A stretch of DNA of 64,000 nt from Ditylenchus dipsaci (GCA_004194705.1 SADC01000297.1:1-64000); one strand, 5' to 3'; positions 23,076 through 32,883 are shown, counted from the stretch's first letter. Translations and numbers: made by a program. Notes: generated by a model from the letters alone, not told the origin.

Positions 23076-25197
23076 TTGACTCAAACAATCACATACAGCT
23101 TCTATTCTGTATTTTTGTACGTTCTCGCTAGTTTTAGATGTATATCGTTAATTGACTGCTCTATGCTGTGGCTTCTCGGCTTTTGGCAAGGATATTTAGG
23201 CATTTATGGAGCTGTGTTTTGCTCATATCCGACATTGATTTTTCTTTCTGGTGTGATAGTTAGCGCTATTGACGAAATATTAAGAAAAGATTTGAGAAAA
23301 ATTTTTTTTAGCACTTTGGGCGGCCGAGTCTGTGCTAGAGATAGTTTTGTCTATCAATAGATGTTTATCAGTTTTGTCACCAACGGCGGAAGCAAAATTT
23401 TTTAAAGGTAATTTTTTTTAGTAATTTGCTGAAAGGGCTACAGGTGCGTCAGTAGACTTACCTACAAAATAAGTACTAGATGAAATTTGGATGACTTTTA
23501 TTCACTTATTCATTTATTCAAAAATTTGATCTATATGTTGGGATTACCCCCGAAAAATTATGCCTTGGCCCCCCGCCCCTGTTCTAATATTAATTTCTAA
23601 TTAACCAAATCTACTCTGATATAGCCAACCCTATTTAACGACAACCCAAAAAGTTCGTTCCCACCTCGGGTCCACAACTTTTTTTAGATTAAGTTTTGAA
23701 GCCCTTTCCAGTTATTTTTGATTAGTCAAGTCCGAAATTTCCGAAAAATTTCTGATTTTGCCGATTATTTTTGTATATAGCAACAGTTTTGCCGAAAAGA
23801 CCCTAGGGTACTCGACTTAAATGGGTGTCGTTAAATCGAGCACCCATGGATGCTTTAGGCAAAACTGTTGTCATTTACAAAAAATTAGTAGAATCAGAAT
23901 CCCTGCAATATTTCAGACCAGACTGATCAAATAAAACAGGCAAAATACTTGAACAATCCAGCTGAAAACAGTTTCGGACCCTAGGTGAAAACGAATTTTT
24001 TGGGGTGTCTTAAAATCTAAGTTTTTACTGTGGAAGCACAGCCTCCCATTGGAGCACAAAATGGAGCGGGATTCATGAGCGATCAAGGTAAAGGTGTATC
24101 GTTTGTGTCTAAGCTGGAAGTGAATCTCTTAAAGGACCATGAAACTTGATAAGCACAGCAATTTGTGGAATTCGAATTCGCGCGGGACCACCCTGATTTT
24201 GTTCATAATGTTTTCGAATTAATTTTTTTGCGTGAATTAAAAATTTAAATTCCGTTTATGAGTATATTTTTAACACAGACTCGTATAAGTAGTCATGGTG
24301 CAGTGAAAGTACGCCATCCCGTCCGATCTGGCAATGTCGAGCAACGTTGGGCTCGACTAGTAAATGGTTCTATATTTTTGAAAAAATTTTGCATGCAACC
24401 AAAAACAACTCGAAAACATTATTGACAAAACTAGGGTGGTCCCGCGCGAATTCAAAATTTCCCAATTGCTGTGCTTATCAAGTTTCATGGTCCTTTAAGG
24501 GGCTATTGCCGTTTTCATCAACGGTTGTCCCCCGCCAATTCAAATTTTTTCCCAATCAATGAACTTCTATACGGATTTTTCAACATGGTTTCTAACACGA
24601 CTACACCTGAAGTTGTGTTAGTAACCAAGCTGAGAAATCCGTACAAAAGTTCAATGATTTTACAAAAATTTTCGAATTCGCGTGAGACTATCCAGAACGT
24701 GTGGGCATGGCCCTTTAAAGGGCTTTTTCGAACGCAATTCGGTCTGAAAAGTTTGAAAAACATGTTTCAAGTGTTGAAACATGCCAAATTAAAAAAAATG
24801 TTTTTTGTTGAAAATTATGAGGGCTTCCTTTCTATGAATTAAAAATTTGTAGGTTGGTGTATCAATGTTTGCATAATGGCTGCAGCTTTATATGCTTTAT
24901 TCTGGGTTTGGTTCACGAAATCAATAATGTTCACGAGCGTTCTTTTCGCCTGGACCTTCAATCCTTTGATTGGCTACAAGACAGATGTTGATGGGGAAGT
25001 AATATTATAATAAAATTTATGACTGACATATTAATTAAACAGCTTTTCCAGTTCAAAACTATATTCACGAAGTTCACGATATTGCACTTGCAATTCTACT
25101 TCCGCTTATTTATTTCGTATTTTTCTTGCTAGTAATTTTGAGGTCTAAGTCTCACATTACAGCTGAAAACAAAAAATTAAGCAAAATACGAATTATG
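23076..25197 (+). CDS. Srt-type serpentine chemoreceptor GPCR, partial, interrupted
   Basis: Four exons of a nematode seven-transmembrane chemoreceptor. Exon 1 (to 23250; N-terminal limit uncertain) carries GYLGIYGAVFCSYPTLIF, a hallmark of Srt receptors. Exon 2 (23312-23407) gives ALWAAESVLEIVLSINRCL, the third helix ending in the NRC motif. Exon 3 (24853-24998) has a helix then WFTKSIMF and FAWTFNPLIGY. Exon 4 (25043-25197) has YIHEVHDIALAILLPLIYFV and basic loop SKSHITAENKK. Introns are GT-AG and phases join for exons 1-3; joining exon 3 to 4 leaves the frame one base short. The N-terminus and last helices were not found. Intron 3 (23408-24852) is filled by three palindromic elements. Probably a decayed receptor, though a consensus-base error is possible. 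Confidence 0.65.
23636..24012. mobile_element. Palindromic MITE, CGGGTCC family, copy 2
   Basis: CACCTCGGGTCCACAACTTT pairs with the right-hand GTTTCGGACCCTAGGTG; the centre folds on GGTGTCGTTAAATCGAG and flanks. Same organisation as 16135-16545. Inside the third intron of the Srt gene. Confidence 0.7.
24133..24494. mobile_element. TTAA-flanked palindrome carrying a 5S rRNA fragment
   Basis: Bounded by TTAA at 24129-24132 and 24495-24498. Left AGGACCATGAAACTTGATAA pairs with right TTATCAAGTTTCATGGTCCT, followed by CGCGGGACCACCCT and its inverse. The middle holds 59 bp of 5S rRNA gene. Confidence 0.8.
24304..24362 (+). pseudogene. 5S rRNA fragment (nt about 20-78)
   Basis: Matches the array 5S gene over 59 bp with one clear difference (GTCGAGCAA for GTCAAGCAA). 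It covers the box A region but lacks box C, so it should not be transcribed as 5S. It sits inside a TTAA palindrome. The near identity suggests recent capture or gene conversion. Confidence 0.85.
24499..24714. mobile_element. TTAA-flanked palindrome, GGGCTATTGCCG family
   Basis: Starts at the same TTAA (24495-24498) that ends the previous element and ends at TTAA 24715-24718. Arms pair through ATCAATGAACTTCTATACGG and its diverged inverse. A relative is at 53119-53348 and a fragment at 60513. Confidence 0.7.
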
Positions 25198-25474
25198 GTA
25201 AGGTGAATTTATTCAACAAATTTACCGAAGGAACAAAAAAATGGCACTGCTCTTGTTGAGATACCTCCATATATCAAAAAAATTTGCCTTGGTCTCCTCT
25301 GTTTTTTTTGTAAATATTTAGGCTAAGCCTCACAAGGGAACCTCGCAAAGTGTCCCTGGCCTACTAACAAACGTTATATACCATTCGATAGCTGTTCGAA
25401 GTGCTTTTTCAGACCTAGAAATCCATTTTTGCCCACGGCTCGATTTTTTGAGTTGACTAACTGTTTGAAATATG
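25198..25474. other. Intergenic with a TTGCCTTGGTC motif
   Basis: AATTTGCCTTGGTCTCCTCT at about 25283 is a solo copy of the recurrent motif. No further receptor exon was found here. Confidence 0.4.
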
Positions 25475-25732
25475 TACCGTATTTTCTCTAATAAGAGCCC
25501 ATGTGCGCTTATTGTTCACACTCCCGAAAATTCGAAAATTTTGTGGTCGATCTCGAGATTTTCGGGTGAAAATTTCAAAATTCAAAAAAGTGGAATCGGT
25601 CTTTACTCGTGGTAGTTAATCAAATGCTTTAAACTGCTCCGCGAAATATCATCTCTTCGCTGAGATGTGAGAGTTCAAAGTCAAGGAAGGGTGTTAATTA
25701 GAGGGTGGGCGCTTATTAAAGGAAATGCGGTA
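25475..25732. mobile_element. AAATACGGT-family MITE
   Basis: Begins TACCGTATTTTCTCTAATAA and ends TTAAAGGAAATGCGGTA. The interior CGAGATTTTCGGGT and GTGGAATC blocks are shared with the array spacer and with 53494-53757 and 63204-63439. Confidence 0.7.
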
Positions 25733-26559
25733 TTAAAATATATATAATTAATATTAAACGATCTACCATGTGCTTGGATGGCCGAATATATTATATATAT
25801 ATATTTATTTAATATGTAATTCGAACGGTTAGTAACCTTAAAAAATCAAGCCGCAGGCAAAATGGATGTCCAATAAGGCGCTTACAATGGAGCTGGGAGG
25901 TGCGAGGTCTTCGAGGTGATGTAGCTCAGCCAAACTTTTTAATTTTACTCATATAAAAAGTTTTTCGACCTATTTGTAAGATCATCTGCTGAATATAATA
26001 AACTCTCCCACTATCGAATATGAAAAGTAAAATTTAAGAAACGGAACTCGCACCTCGCATCACACACCTCGCACCTACATGCTAGGCCAGCCATAAGTCT
26101 AATAAGAATTTTCGAAGAGCTACCGAATGGTATATAACGCTTGGCAATAGGCCACGGGCAATATTTGAAGATCCCTTGTCAGGCAAAATGAATCCTAAAA
26201 ATGAATAAAAATTGCAAGGGGGGGGTGGTTGACTTTTGATGTTGGGTGGGAACGATCTCAACAATACCAGTGCCAAACAAGATTTTATTTTAGTTATTTC
26301 TTCAAATAACGTTTGTCAGTTTCTTCAATTTTACCTGCTGTGTAATTTTTGTTTACTCCAAATATGTATCTATTAGCGAACTTATAATTCACATCAACCA
26401 ATTCGTTTGGTTTTTCGTACACGGTAAATTTTCACTAATATCAATAATATCAATCCGAAAATGACGGTGGGTATGAATAAGGGACAGAAGATGAAACATC
26501 CGGGAAAAAAAAATTTACCCAATATTCTCCCATATTTTCATACATTCATTATTATTGTA
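25733..26559. other. AT-rich intergenic, possible MITE at 25891-26084
   Basis: A TATATATATATA tract lies at 25790-25812. GGAGGTGCGAGGTCTTCGAG at 25892 and its loose inverse CATCACACACCTCGCACC at 26060 suggest a palindromic element. A 7-G run precedes 26230. No gene seen. Confidence 0.4.
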
Positions 26560-27104
26560 CAGGGTGGCGCAACGTAAACTGGTGAATGAATTTTTGTCAT
26601 AACTTTCTTATTTTCAAAGATTTTGACGAGATCTTTTTTTTTAAAGAAAGCTGAATAGATGAAAAAGCGAATGATACCAAACTTGCGGTGAAAACTCAAA
26701 AACCAACCTTGATGTTTGGCCTCTTTTTCCTTTCGATGCTGCCTCGCCCCTTGAACTTTGTGTACCAATCCAGAATTGTGCCTCGCTTTGGCACCTTTGC
26801 ATGAATTCCTAGCTCCCTTCGGTATTGATCGCTGAACTCTGCGACGCTTTTCCCTTCTTCTATGAACCACTCGACGCACTTGGCTTTCTCTTGAGCTGTG
26901 TAAACCATGGCCTAATAGAAGTAAAAATTAACATTTTAATAAAACACATTTTTAAAACGATCTCAGCAACAAAAATAAGCATGTTTGGTATCATTCGCTT
27001 TCTCATCTATTCAGCTTTCTTTTAAAAAAAGATCTCGTGAAAATCTTTGAAAATAAAAAAGTTATGGTAAAAATTCATTCACTAGTTTACGTTGCGCCAC
27101 CCTG
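26560..27104. mobile_element. Mariner-type element with TA target duplication
   Basis: Flanked by TA on both sides. Left end CAGGGTGGCGCAACGTAAAC pairs with right GTTTACGTTGCGCCACCCTG. Arms pair for more than 120 bp, including the AAGAAAGCTGAATAGATGA block. It is 545 bp long and contains only the N-terminal transposase coding region, so it is an internally deleted, non-autonomous copy. Confidence 0.88.
26696..26908 (-). CDS. Mariner-type transposase N-terminal HTH remnant
   Basis: A 70-residue frame from ATG 26908: MVYTAQEKAKCVEWFIEEGK, SVAEFSDQYRRELGIHAKVP and KRGTILDWYTKFKGRGSIE. The helix-turn-helix layout with RGTILDWYTKFKGRGS is how mariner-like DNA-binding domains look. The catalytic DDE/D domain is missing; the frame runs straight into the right-arm repeat and stops. 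It could still bind its own TIRs but cannot transpose alone. Confidence 0.7.
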   Translation of the reverse strand: MVYTAQEKAKCVEWFIEEGKSVAEFSDQYRRELGIHAKVPKRGTILDWYTKFKGRGSIERKKRPNIKVGF

Positions 27105-27236
27105 TACATCAATTCATTTATTTTTCGCTGTCGATAAGTCACAAAATTACTTGTGGTGGGGACTGCGAAAATGCTATCCTCCATCCCTAAATTCAAAATT
27201 GTTGGCCCCTAAAGATGAACAGGGCCGAGATCTTAT

Positions 27237-27435
27237 AATGGCTTGCTCACGTACTTCGAGCTTGGATTTTTGACTACGTGAACACCTTTGACCCGAACTC
27301 GAACTTGAAAGTGTTTATGTGAACACGTTCTAGCTCGAGTTCAAGTTCGATTTGGGATTTTTGGCTACGTAAACACCCTTGATCGTAACTCGAACTTGAA
27401 CTCGAACTCGACCTCGAAGTACGTGAACAAGCAAT
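27237..27435. mobile_element. Foldback element, GAGTTCGAG arms, copy 1
   Basis: Left end AATGGCTTGCTCACGTACTT and right end inverse TTATTGCTTGTTCACGTACT. Arms are built of CGAACTTGAACTCGAAC-type six-base repeats. Same family as 51775-53050 and 53855-54318. Confidence 0.7.
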
Positions 27436-27805
27436 AACAAACACTTTTTCAGGTTTTCCTCCAGTTATATATTTGACACTTAACAAGACTATTCAAGATG
27501 ACAGTATTGAGTTATTTAATTTATGCATAAAGCAAAAAAAGGTTGCAAAATCTGCTAAATTATTTGTCCTAACGTCTGGCAAATTTGCACCAAATTAAAC
27601 AATCTAGTTAACATAATGTGTTTGGAATGTTCTCTTTTTAGAACATGAATTACATGAATTAATAGATACAAATGTGAAATAAATCCTTGCAATCGTTGCG
27701 TTTGCTTACACAAATGAAATGTGTTCCTAATTACTTGGGGTACTTATTTAATTAGGACCACCGAAAGGTCACATTTGCATTTTTCACGAGTTAGACTTTT
27801 TTCGA
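27436..27805. other. Intergenic, nothing recognised
   Basis: AT-rich with no supportable feature. Confidence 0.4.
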
Positions 27806-28210
27806 CACAGAATCAGGCCTGTGCACGGGCCGAAAACGGGCCGAAGCGGGCCCTGGATTTTCTCTGACTTTTTTCAGACTTTTTGTAAAAAAGTTCATAC
27901 CATCTGATAGCTAAGATTTCAGGCTACAAAATGCTCTTTTCCGGGCCGGGGTTTGAAATTTTTTTTGACCAACGGGCCGGCTTTTTTGTCAAAAAAACAC
28001 CTTTTTTCATAAAAACGTGGTTTTTCGAGCAAAAAGCCGGCCCGTTGGTCAAAAAAAATTTCAAACCCGGCCCGGAAAAGAGCATTTTGTAGCCTGAAAT
28101 CTTAGCTATCAGATGGTATAAACTTTTTTCTAAAAAGTCTGAAAAAAGTCAGAGAAAATCCAGGGCCCGCTTCGGCCCGTTTTCGGCCCGTGCACAGGCC
28201 TGCACAGAAT
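27806..28210. mobile_element. hAT-type palindrome with perfect 8-bp TSD
   Basis: Element 27814-28202 is flanked by identical CACAGAAT octamers. Ends CAGGCCTGTGCACGGGCCG and its inverse; the two arms of about 185 bp are almost perfect complements (for example TTTCTCTGACTTTTTTCAGA near 27860). Termini resemble the coding hAT-like element at 1459-2424, so that type of transposase may have mobilised it. Confidence 0.88.
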
Positions 28211-28740
28211 TAACTTTTATTTTAACATCAACGACTAAAATAGAGATGAATTTTCACTGCAAGTGCGTGCAAGCAATTCGATTAACACAGAAAAAACCTT
28301 ATGAATCGCCCAAAAGGTTTTTTATACTCACTTAATGGAAAGTTTTGGGCACTAGTAAAGAATCCATTGTTTTTTTGCCTTGGTACCCCCTGTTCTTTTT
28401 TTGTGTAATAAGTTTTTTTTATCTCGTTTACAAACTTTTATTAACAAATAAATGGAGGGCTCCGAATGAAAAATTTTAAGAAAGGATATGTTTGCACTTG
28501 CACTGATCTCTGATTAGTTCTTGATGTGAAAAAAAAAGACTGATATTGTATCATAAAAATCGATTATACACGACATGAAAATTGACCTTTTGGCGAAGGG
28601 GTGCGGGCTTGAATAAAAACGTGTTTTGGTTTTTATTCACTCGGCGGTATCGTCATTACAAAATAGAGGCTTGCAAAAGGGTCGTCAACTTGGATCAAAG
28701 GTCGTCAACTTGGATCAAAATTTTCTTACGTCTTCGGGTT
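28211..28740. other. Intergenic; solo TTGCCTTGGTACCCC motif
   Basis: TTTGCCTTGGTACCCCCTGT at 28374. A 21-bp direct duplication (GGTCGTCAACTTGGATCAAA) at 28680-28720. No gene recognised. Confidence 0.4.
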
Positions 28741-28768
28741 CCAAAAGAATGTGCTTGAAGAAAAGTTT
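28741..28768 (+). repeat. Left stub of the 5S-SL array
   Basis: CAAAAGAATGTGCTTGAAG followed by AAAAGTTT matches the sequence that precedes each unit start (CAAAGAAGGTGCTTGAAG). It is the array-side flank left of the 2.16 kb insertion. Confidence 0.6.
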
Positions 28769-30937
28769 GGCTCTAGGTCAATTGATCTACAGGTCAATTG
28801 GTCTACAGGTCAATTGGTCTACGGTCAATTGGTCTACATGTCAATTGATCTACAGGTCAGTTGATCTACATATTAATTCAAACTAGCTTTTTGTGTTTTA
28901 AATGGTTGGTTACTTAGTTTTTACGGATCCATTCCCTTTAAGGCAAGTGAGACTTTTCTGTCTTTTGATTTACATCTAGTTTCATAAGTTTAAAGAAATA
29001 ATGAGCAGTTTAATGGCTAAAATAAGCATTTTGATCGATTTGAGGGCGTAAATAATAAATTTGAGGGCGTAAATCAGTATTTTGAGGGCGTAAATCAATT
29101 TTAGCCATTGCTAACTCTGGTTCAATTTTTAAAACTTTCTTAGCTGCTAATGGTTTTCCCTTCCTCTACATAACTTGAGTTTAGTTTGATAAGAATAATT
29201 TTTTAGTTATCAAGTCAGCTCTTGGAAATTCAAGCTCTTCGCTCTATCCCTGCTTTCTGGTCTGCTTTCTGACCAGCTAATATTGTTAATTGTACTACCT
29301 GTTGACTACACAATCAATCATTTTATACTAGCCGGACGAGGTGCTAATATCCTTTAGGCGTACAGACTCCTCATTGTGCGCGCGCAATTTTCGGATTTAG
29401 CTGAAATAGTTACAAATCATTGTATCCTATCCAGAATCGTGCCCTAAACACGGTTTGATAATTCTAAAACAGCTATTTGACTTGTAGAAAGCCCTGTTTC
29501 GGAGTATCTTCATACACCGTAGGTTATTCAGTCAGTACTCAGATTTTGTACCTAGATGTACCTACGAAGGCACTCAGATGTAAATATAAAGGCAGTCTCT
29601 AGGTGTGTGTACTCAGGTGGAAGTGAGTTAGTGGTGGTACCCGATGCTCAGGTGGTTTAGGTGGATCTACATACCTGGAGATGATTGGATATCTAAAAAG
29701 CAGGTTATAATAAGGAAAGTAACCTCTTGGGTCTACTCAATTAATGTTCTCAATAAGCATCATAGTCGATACTCGAGTAGATGGATGTCCACCGATGGAT
29801 GTCCAGGGCAAAATTTCGTCTTTATGTTTCGGTTTCTGAACAGCTTTTACGTTCACTGATTCTAATAATATAAAGGAAGTCTGCACGTAGTGAACTGTAA
29901 TATGAGCGATTTTACGAAAAATCGGAAATACCATACAAAATGGCATTTTACCAATATCAAATCATCTTCAGCATGCAAAATATAATGCGGAAAAGAACCA
30001 GAAAAAGATGAAACAATATTCGCGCCAAGTGGACGACCACTTAGATTGGTTAGAGCACGAATTATCTGGCAAAACTGTGGTTGGGTTATGAAAAGTATAT
30101 AAAATAAAAGGTTAATATTTAATAAAAATATGGCAATCTTATTTTTAAAAAAGCAGGATCGTTTGCCGTGTATATGATGATTAGGGTGGTACAGGGTGGT
30201 TTGGGGTAAGTTTGGGTATTTTGAGGTTATTGAGGTGGTTTGAGATAGTTTGGAGTGTTAGCCAGCCTAAGCTGGAAAAAATATGGAGAAGGTAAGAGTA
30301 ATCGAACCAGAGATAGCAATTAGACATTTGAAACCATAGTGACCACGCCGTCCTACGCCGTCCTAATTTTTTTCATCGCCGTCCTGCATTTTAACCATAT
30401 TTTTCATTATGGACACCTTTTTTTTATTTTACAACATATAATCAGTTTTTATTTTTATACTTAATTTTCGGGCGACCGTCCAAGTTTCTTTCATTTTTAT
30501 TTCAAAAAAATGGGGCCGTCCTGATTTTACACGAAAATTTTCAAAAAGTCGGTTAAATAAGGACGGCCCCATTTTTTTGAAATAAAAATGAAAGAAAACT
30601 TGGACGGTCGCCCGAAAATTAAGTATAAAAATAAAAACTGATTATATGTTGTAAAATAAAAAAAGGTGTCCATAATGAAAAATATGGTTAAAATGCAGGA
30701 CGGCGATGAAAAAAATTAGGACGGCGTAGGACGGCGTGGTCACTATGTTTGAAACACAAAAAGCTAGTTTGAATTAATTTGTAGATCAATTGACCTGTAG
30801 ATCAATTGATCTGTATACCAATTGACCTGTGGATCAATTGACCGTAGACCAATTGACCTGTAGATCAATTGACCGGTAGATCAATTGACCTGTAGATCAA
30901 TTGACCGTAGATCAATTGACCGCACGCCGAAAAGTTT
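28760..30937. mobile_element. 2.16 kb element inserted in the first 5S-SL unit
   Basis: Element 28769-30928 is flanked by GAAAAGTTT on both sides, and the other array units show the empty site. Ends are GGCTCTAGGTCAATTGATCT and inverse GGCGTGCGGTCAATTGATCT. Both arms are tandem copies of GGTCAATTGATCTACA (about seven left, about nine right) followed by an inverted CACAAAAAGCTAGTTTGAAT block. A 9-bp duplication fits Mutator-like transposition, or 8 bp hAT. The interior has a TTTGAGGGCGTAAAT triplicate (29040-29095), GGTGG-rich sequence and a nested palindrome, but no recognisable transposase. Confidence 0.85.
30327..30755. mobile_element. Nested hAT-type palindrome with perfect 8-bp TSD
   Basis: Element 30335-30747 flanked by TTTGAAAC octamers. 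Ends CATAGTGACCACGCCGTCC and its exact inverse; the arms of about 195 bp are nearly perfect complements, with repeated CGCCGTCC motifs at the tips. Inserted within the 2.16 kb element, so it is younger than that insertion. Confidence 0.88.
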
Positions 30938-31086
30938 ATGCCGCCGCTCTATTAGAGCAAATACGGTTCGATATGCCAACCAATCATTTTCCAATAACAA
31001 TCTAATTATTCCTCCTTTTTCTATAAACATAATAACTTAACTTTGAATGACCAAATTATTATGTTTGAGATTTTCACAAAATTTAT

Positions 31087-31181
31087 GCACTGCCGCTAAA
31101 GGCAATGCTTTCCAAAATTTTCTATTCCACCGCTATTTTGGGCGGAAACATTGAAGTACCTCTAATTTGGGTAATTTAACC
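31087..31181 (-). ncRNA. SL RNA gene, unit 1 (T4A variant)
   Basis: The SL RNA donates its 5' exon to mRNAs by trans-splicing. Exon 31160-31181 starts GGTTAAATTACCC and ends TTAGAG, followed by the donor GTACTT. Then come a CCGC/GCGG stem-loop, an Sm site AATTTTGGAA, and a 3' stem GCATTGCC/GGCAGTGC. About 95 nt in all. Compared with C. elegans SL1 the exon differs at positions 16 and 19, and additionally at position 4 (A for T) in this copy and unit 2. Transcribed divergently from the 5S gene. Confidence 0.92.
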
Positions 31182-31326
31182 AAAAAAGTAAGCTTCAAAC
31201 AGCATTTCCTAGAAAATATAATGCAACAAAGAGATAGTGTGCACCCGCTAGCTGTCAAATATGAAGCAGACACAGAAAATAAAAAATACAAGAAAAGATG
31301 TGTTTCAGTCCTTCTTCTCTTTCATC
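31182..31326. promoter_or_regulatory. Divergent SL/5S intergenic promoter region, unit 1
   Basis: 145 bp separate the SL 5' end (-) from the 5S 5' end (+). SL genes use an upstream proximal element, expected here near 31230-31250 reading leftward; 5S genes use internal boxes. Both must be served by this short interval, which is conserved in all twelve units. Confidence 0.5.
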
Positions 31327-31445
31327 GCTTACGACCATACCACGTTGAAAGTACGCCATCCCGTCCGATCTGGCAATGTCAAGCAACGTTGGGCTCGACT
31401 AGTACTTGGATCGGAGACGTCCTGGGAATCTCGGGTGTTGTAAGC
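31327..31445 (+). rRNA. 5S rRNA gene, unit 1
   Basis: 119 nt beginning GCTTACGACCATACCACG and ending GTTGTAAGC, whose ends pair as helix I. Contains CATCCCGTCCGATCTGGCAA, box A around AAGCAACGTTGGG and box C around GGATCGGAGACG. The same length as, and close to, C. elegans 5S. A T6 run follows at 31453. Confidence 0.97.
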
Positions 31446-31452
31446 CAAAAAC

Positions 31453-31458
31453 TTTTTT
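31453..31458 (+). terminator. Pol III terminator of 5S, unit 1
   Basis: Six T residues seven bases after the mature 3' end. The same run follows every 5S copy in the array. Confidence 0.75.
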
Positions 31459-31636
31459 ATTTTTGCAATAAATTAATTTCATATACATCTTAGTAGAGTT
31501 TGGATATTTTTGATCTAAATTTGACCCAAGCATAACAATTTTTGAATTCATAACCTGATAACGTCTTAATAATGTCATATTTTTTTCAAATAAGCAGTAC
31601 AATCCAAAGTTTTACGTAGCTTTGCTTCAAGAAATA

Positions 31637-31768
31637 TAGTCGAGCCTCGATTTGACGAAGACAACAACCAAAACTGGAAAAAAATTTCAAATACTGGATT
31701 TAAAAATATGGTCAAGCCAGTTTCAGAACTAAATTTTTAGGGTTTCGTCAAGTCAAAACTCAACTGTG
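31637..31768. repeat. Pogo/Tc1-like MITE fossil in the array spacer
   Basis: TAGTCGAGCCTCGATTTGAC at the left and the inverse CAGTTGAGTTTTGACTTGAC at the right, with TA at each edge. Present at the same offset in all twelve units, so it predates their amplification. Confidence 0.5.
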
Positions 31769-32203
31769 GTAATGTTGAGTTAGAGTACCAGATCGAAATA
31801 CCAAGCGATTCCTGCAAGTAGGACCAGCACTTCTATAGTTGAAGAAAGTCTATCTGAATTCTCTGTTACAAAAAAGACCAAGTTCAGCAATTCAATGCTC
31901 AAGTAGCCAAAAGTATAAACGAACCATCAACACTTGATCCTACCACCTAATCCAGTACATAACGCCGAACCAGAGGCCCAGCTATCCAAAATTTTGATCA
32001 AACACTCCGAAGAGGTTTGTCTCGAATAGAAACCTTTTAGGATTCTAATTGAACCGAGTTACCAGTGAACTTTTGAGTATCAATAGTTTTCGCTGATCTA
32101 CAGCTAGCTGGGTTTGATGCCTTATCATAAGGTTAGAGACCAAATTACTCTTTGCTATATCAAAATTGACTCAAAATAAGCAAACACTACAAGCAACTAT
32201 GTT

Positions 32204-32432
32204 TACCCTATTTTCTCGATTATTTTTCAACCATTAAAAAATCAGAAAATTCTGAGGCTGATTTCGAGATTTTCGGGTACTCAACGAAAATCTGAAAAGT
32301 GGAATCAGGAGTGCTCGCGCTAATCAAAAAACGCAAAAAACAGATTTGCAAAATGTTTGCTTTAGGCTGAGATATAAGGTCCATATGGTGGGGGTTCATT
32401 AGAAAGTGGGGATTCATAGAGGAAATACGGTA
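32204..32432. repeat. AAATACGGT-family MITE within the array spacer (unit 1 copy)
   Basis: TACCCTATTTTCTCGATTAT at the left and ATAGAGGAAATACGGTAAC at the right, with the CGAGATTTTCGGGTACTCAA and GTGGAATCAGGAGTGCT interior. Repeated in every unit; in units 10-12 it is split by a hairpin insertion. Dispersed relatives lie at 25475, 53494 and 63204. Confidence 0.65.
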
Positions 32433-32643
32433 ACCTATTATCTCTAATAAAGCGGCACACCCCTGATTCAAAGAAGGTGCTTGAAGAAAAGTTTATGCCG
32501 CCGCTCTATTAGAGCAAATACGGTTCGATATGCCAACCAATCATTTTCCAATAACAATCTAATTATTCCTCCTTTTTCTATAAACATAATAACTTAACTT
32601 TGAATGACCAAATTATTATGTTTGAGATTTTCACAAAATTTAT

Positions 32644-32738
32644 GCACTGCCGCTAAAGGCAATGCTTTCCAAAATTTTCTATTCCACCGCTATTTTGGGC
32701 GGAAACATTGAAGTACCTCTAATTTGGGTAATTTAACC
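32644..32738 (-). ncRNA. SL RNA gene, unit 2 (T4A variant)
   Basis: Same as unit 1, exon beginning GGTTAAATTACCC. Sm site and 3' stem intact. Confidence 0.9.
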
Positions 32739-32883
32739 AAAAAAGTAAGCTTCAAACAGCATTTCCTAGAAAATATAATGCAACAAAGAGATAGTGTGCA
32801 CCCGCTAGCTGTCAAATATGAAGCAGACACAGAAAATAAAAAATACAAGAAAAGATGTGTTTCAGTCCTTCTTCTCTTTCATC

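Noticed and set aside
24304..24362. A functional dispersed 5S gene
   Set aside because: Only nt 20-78 are present; box C and both helix I strands are missing.
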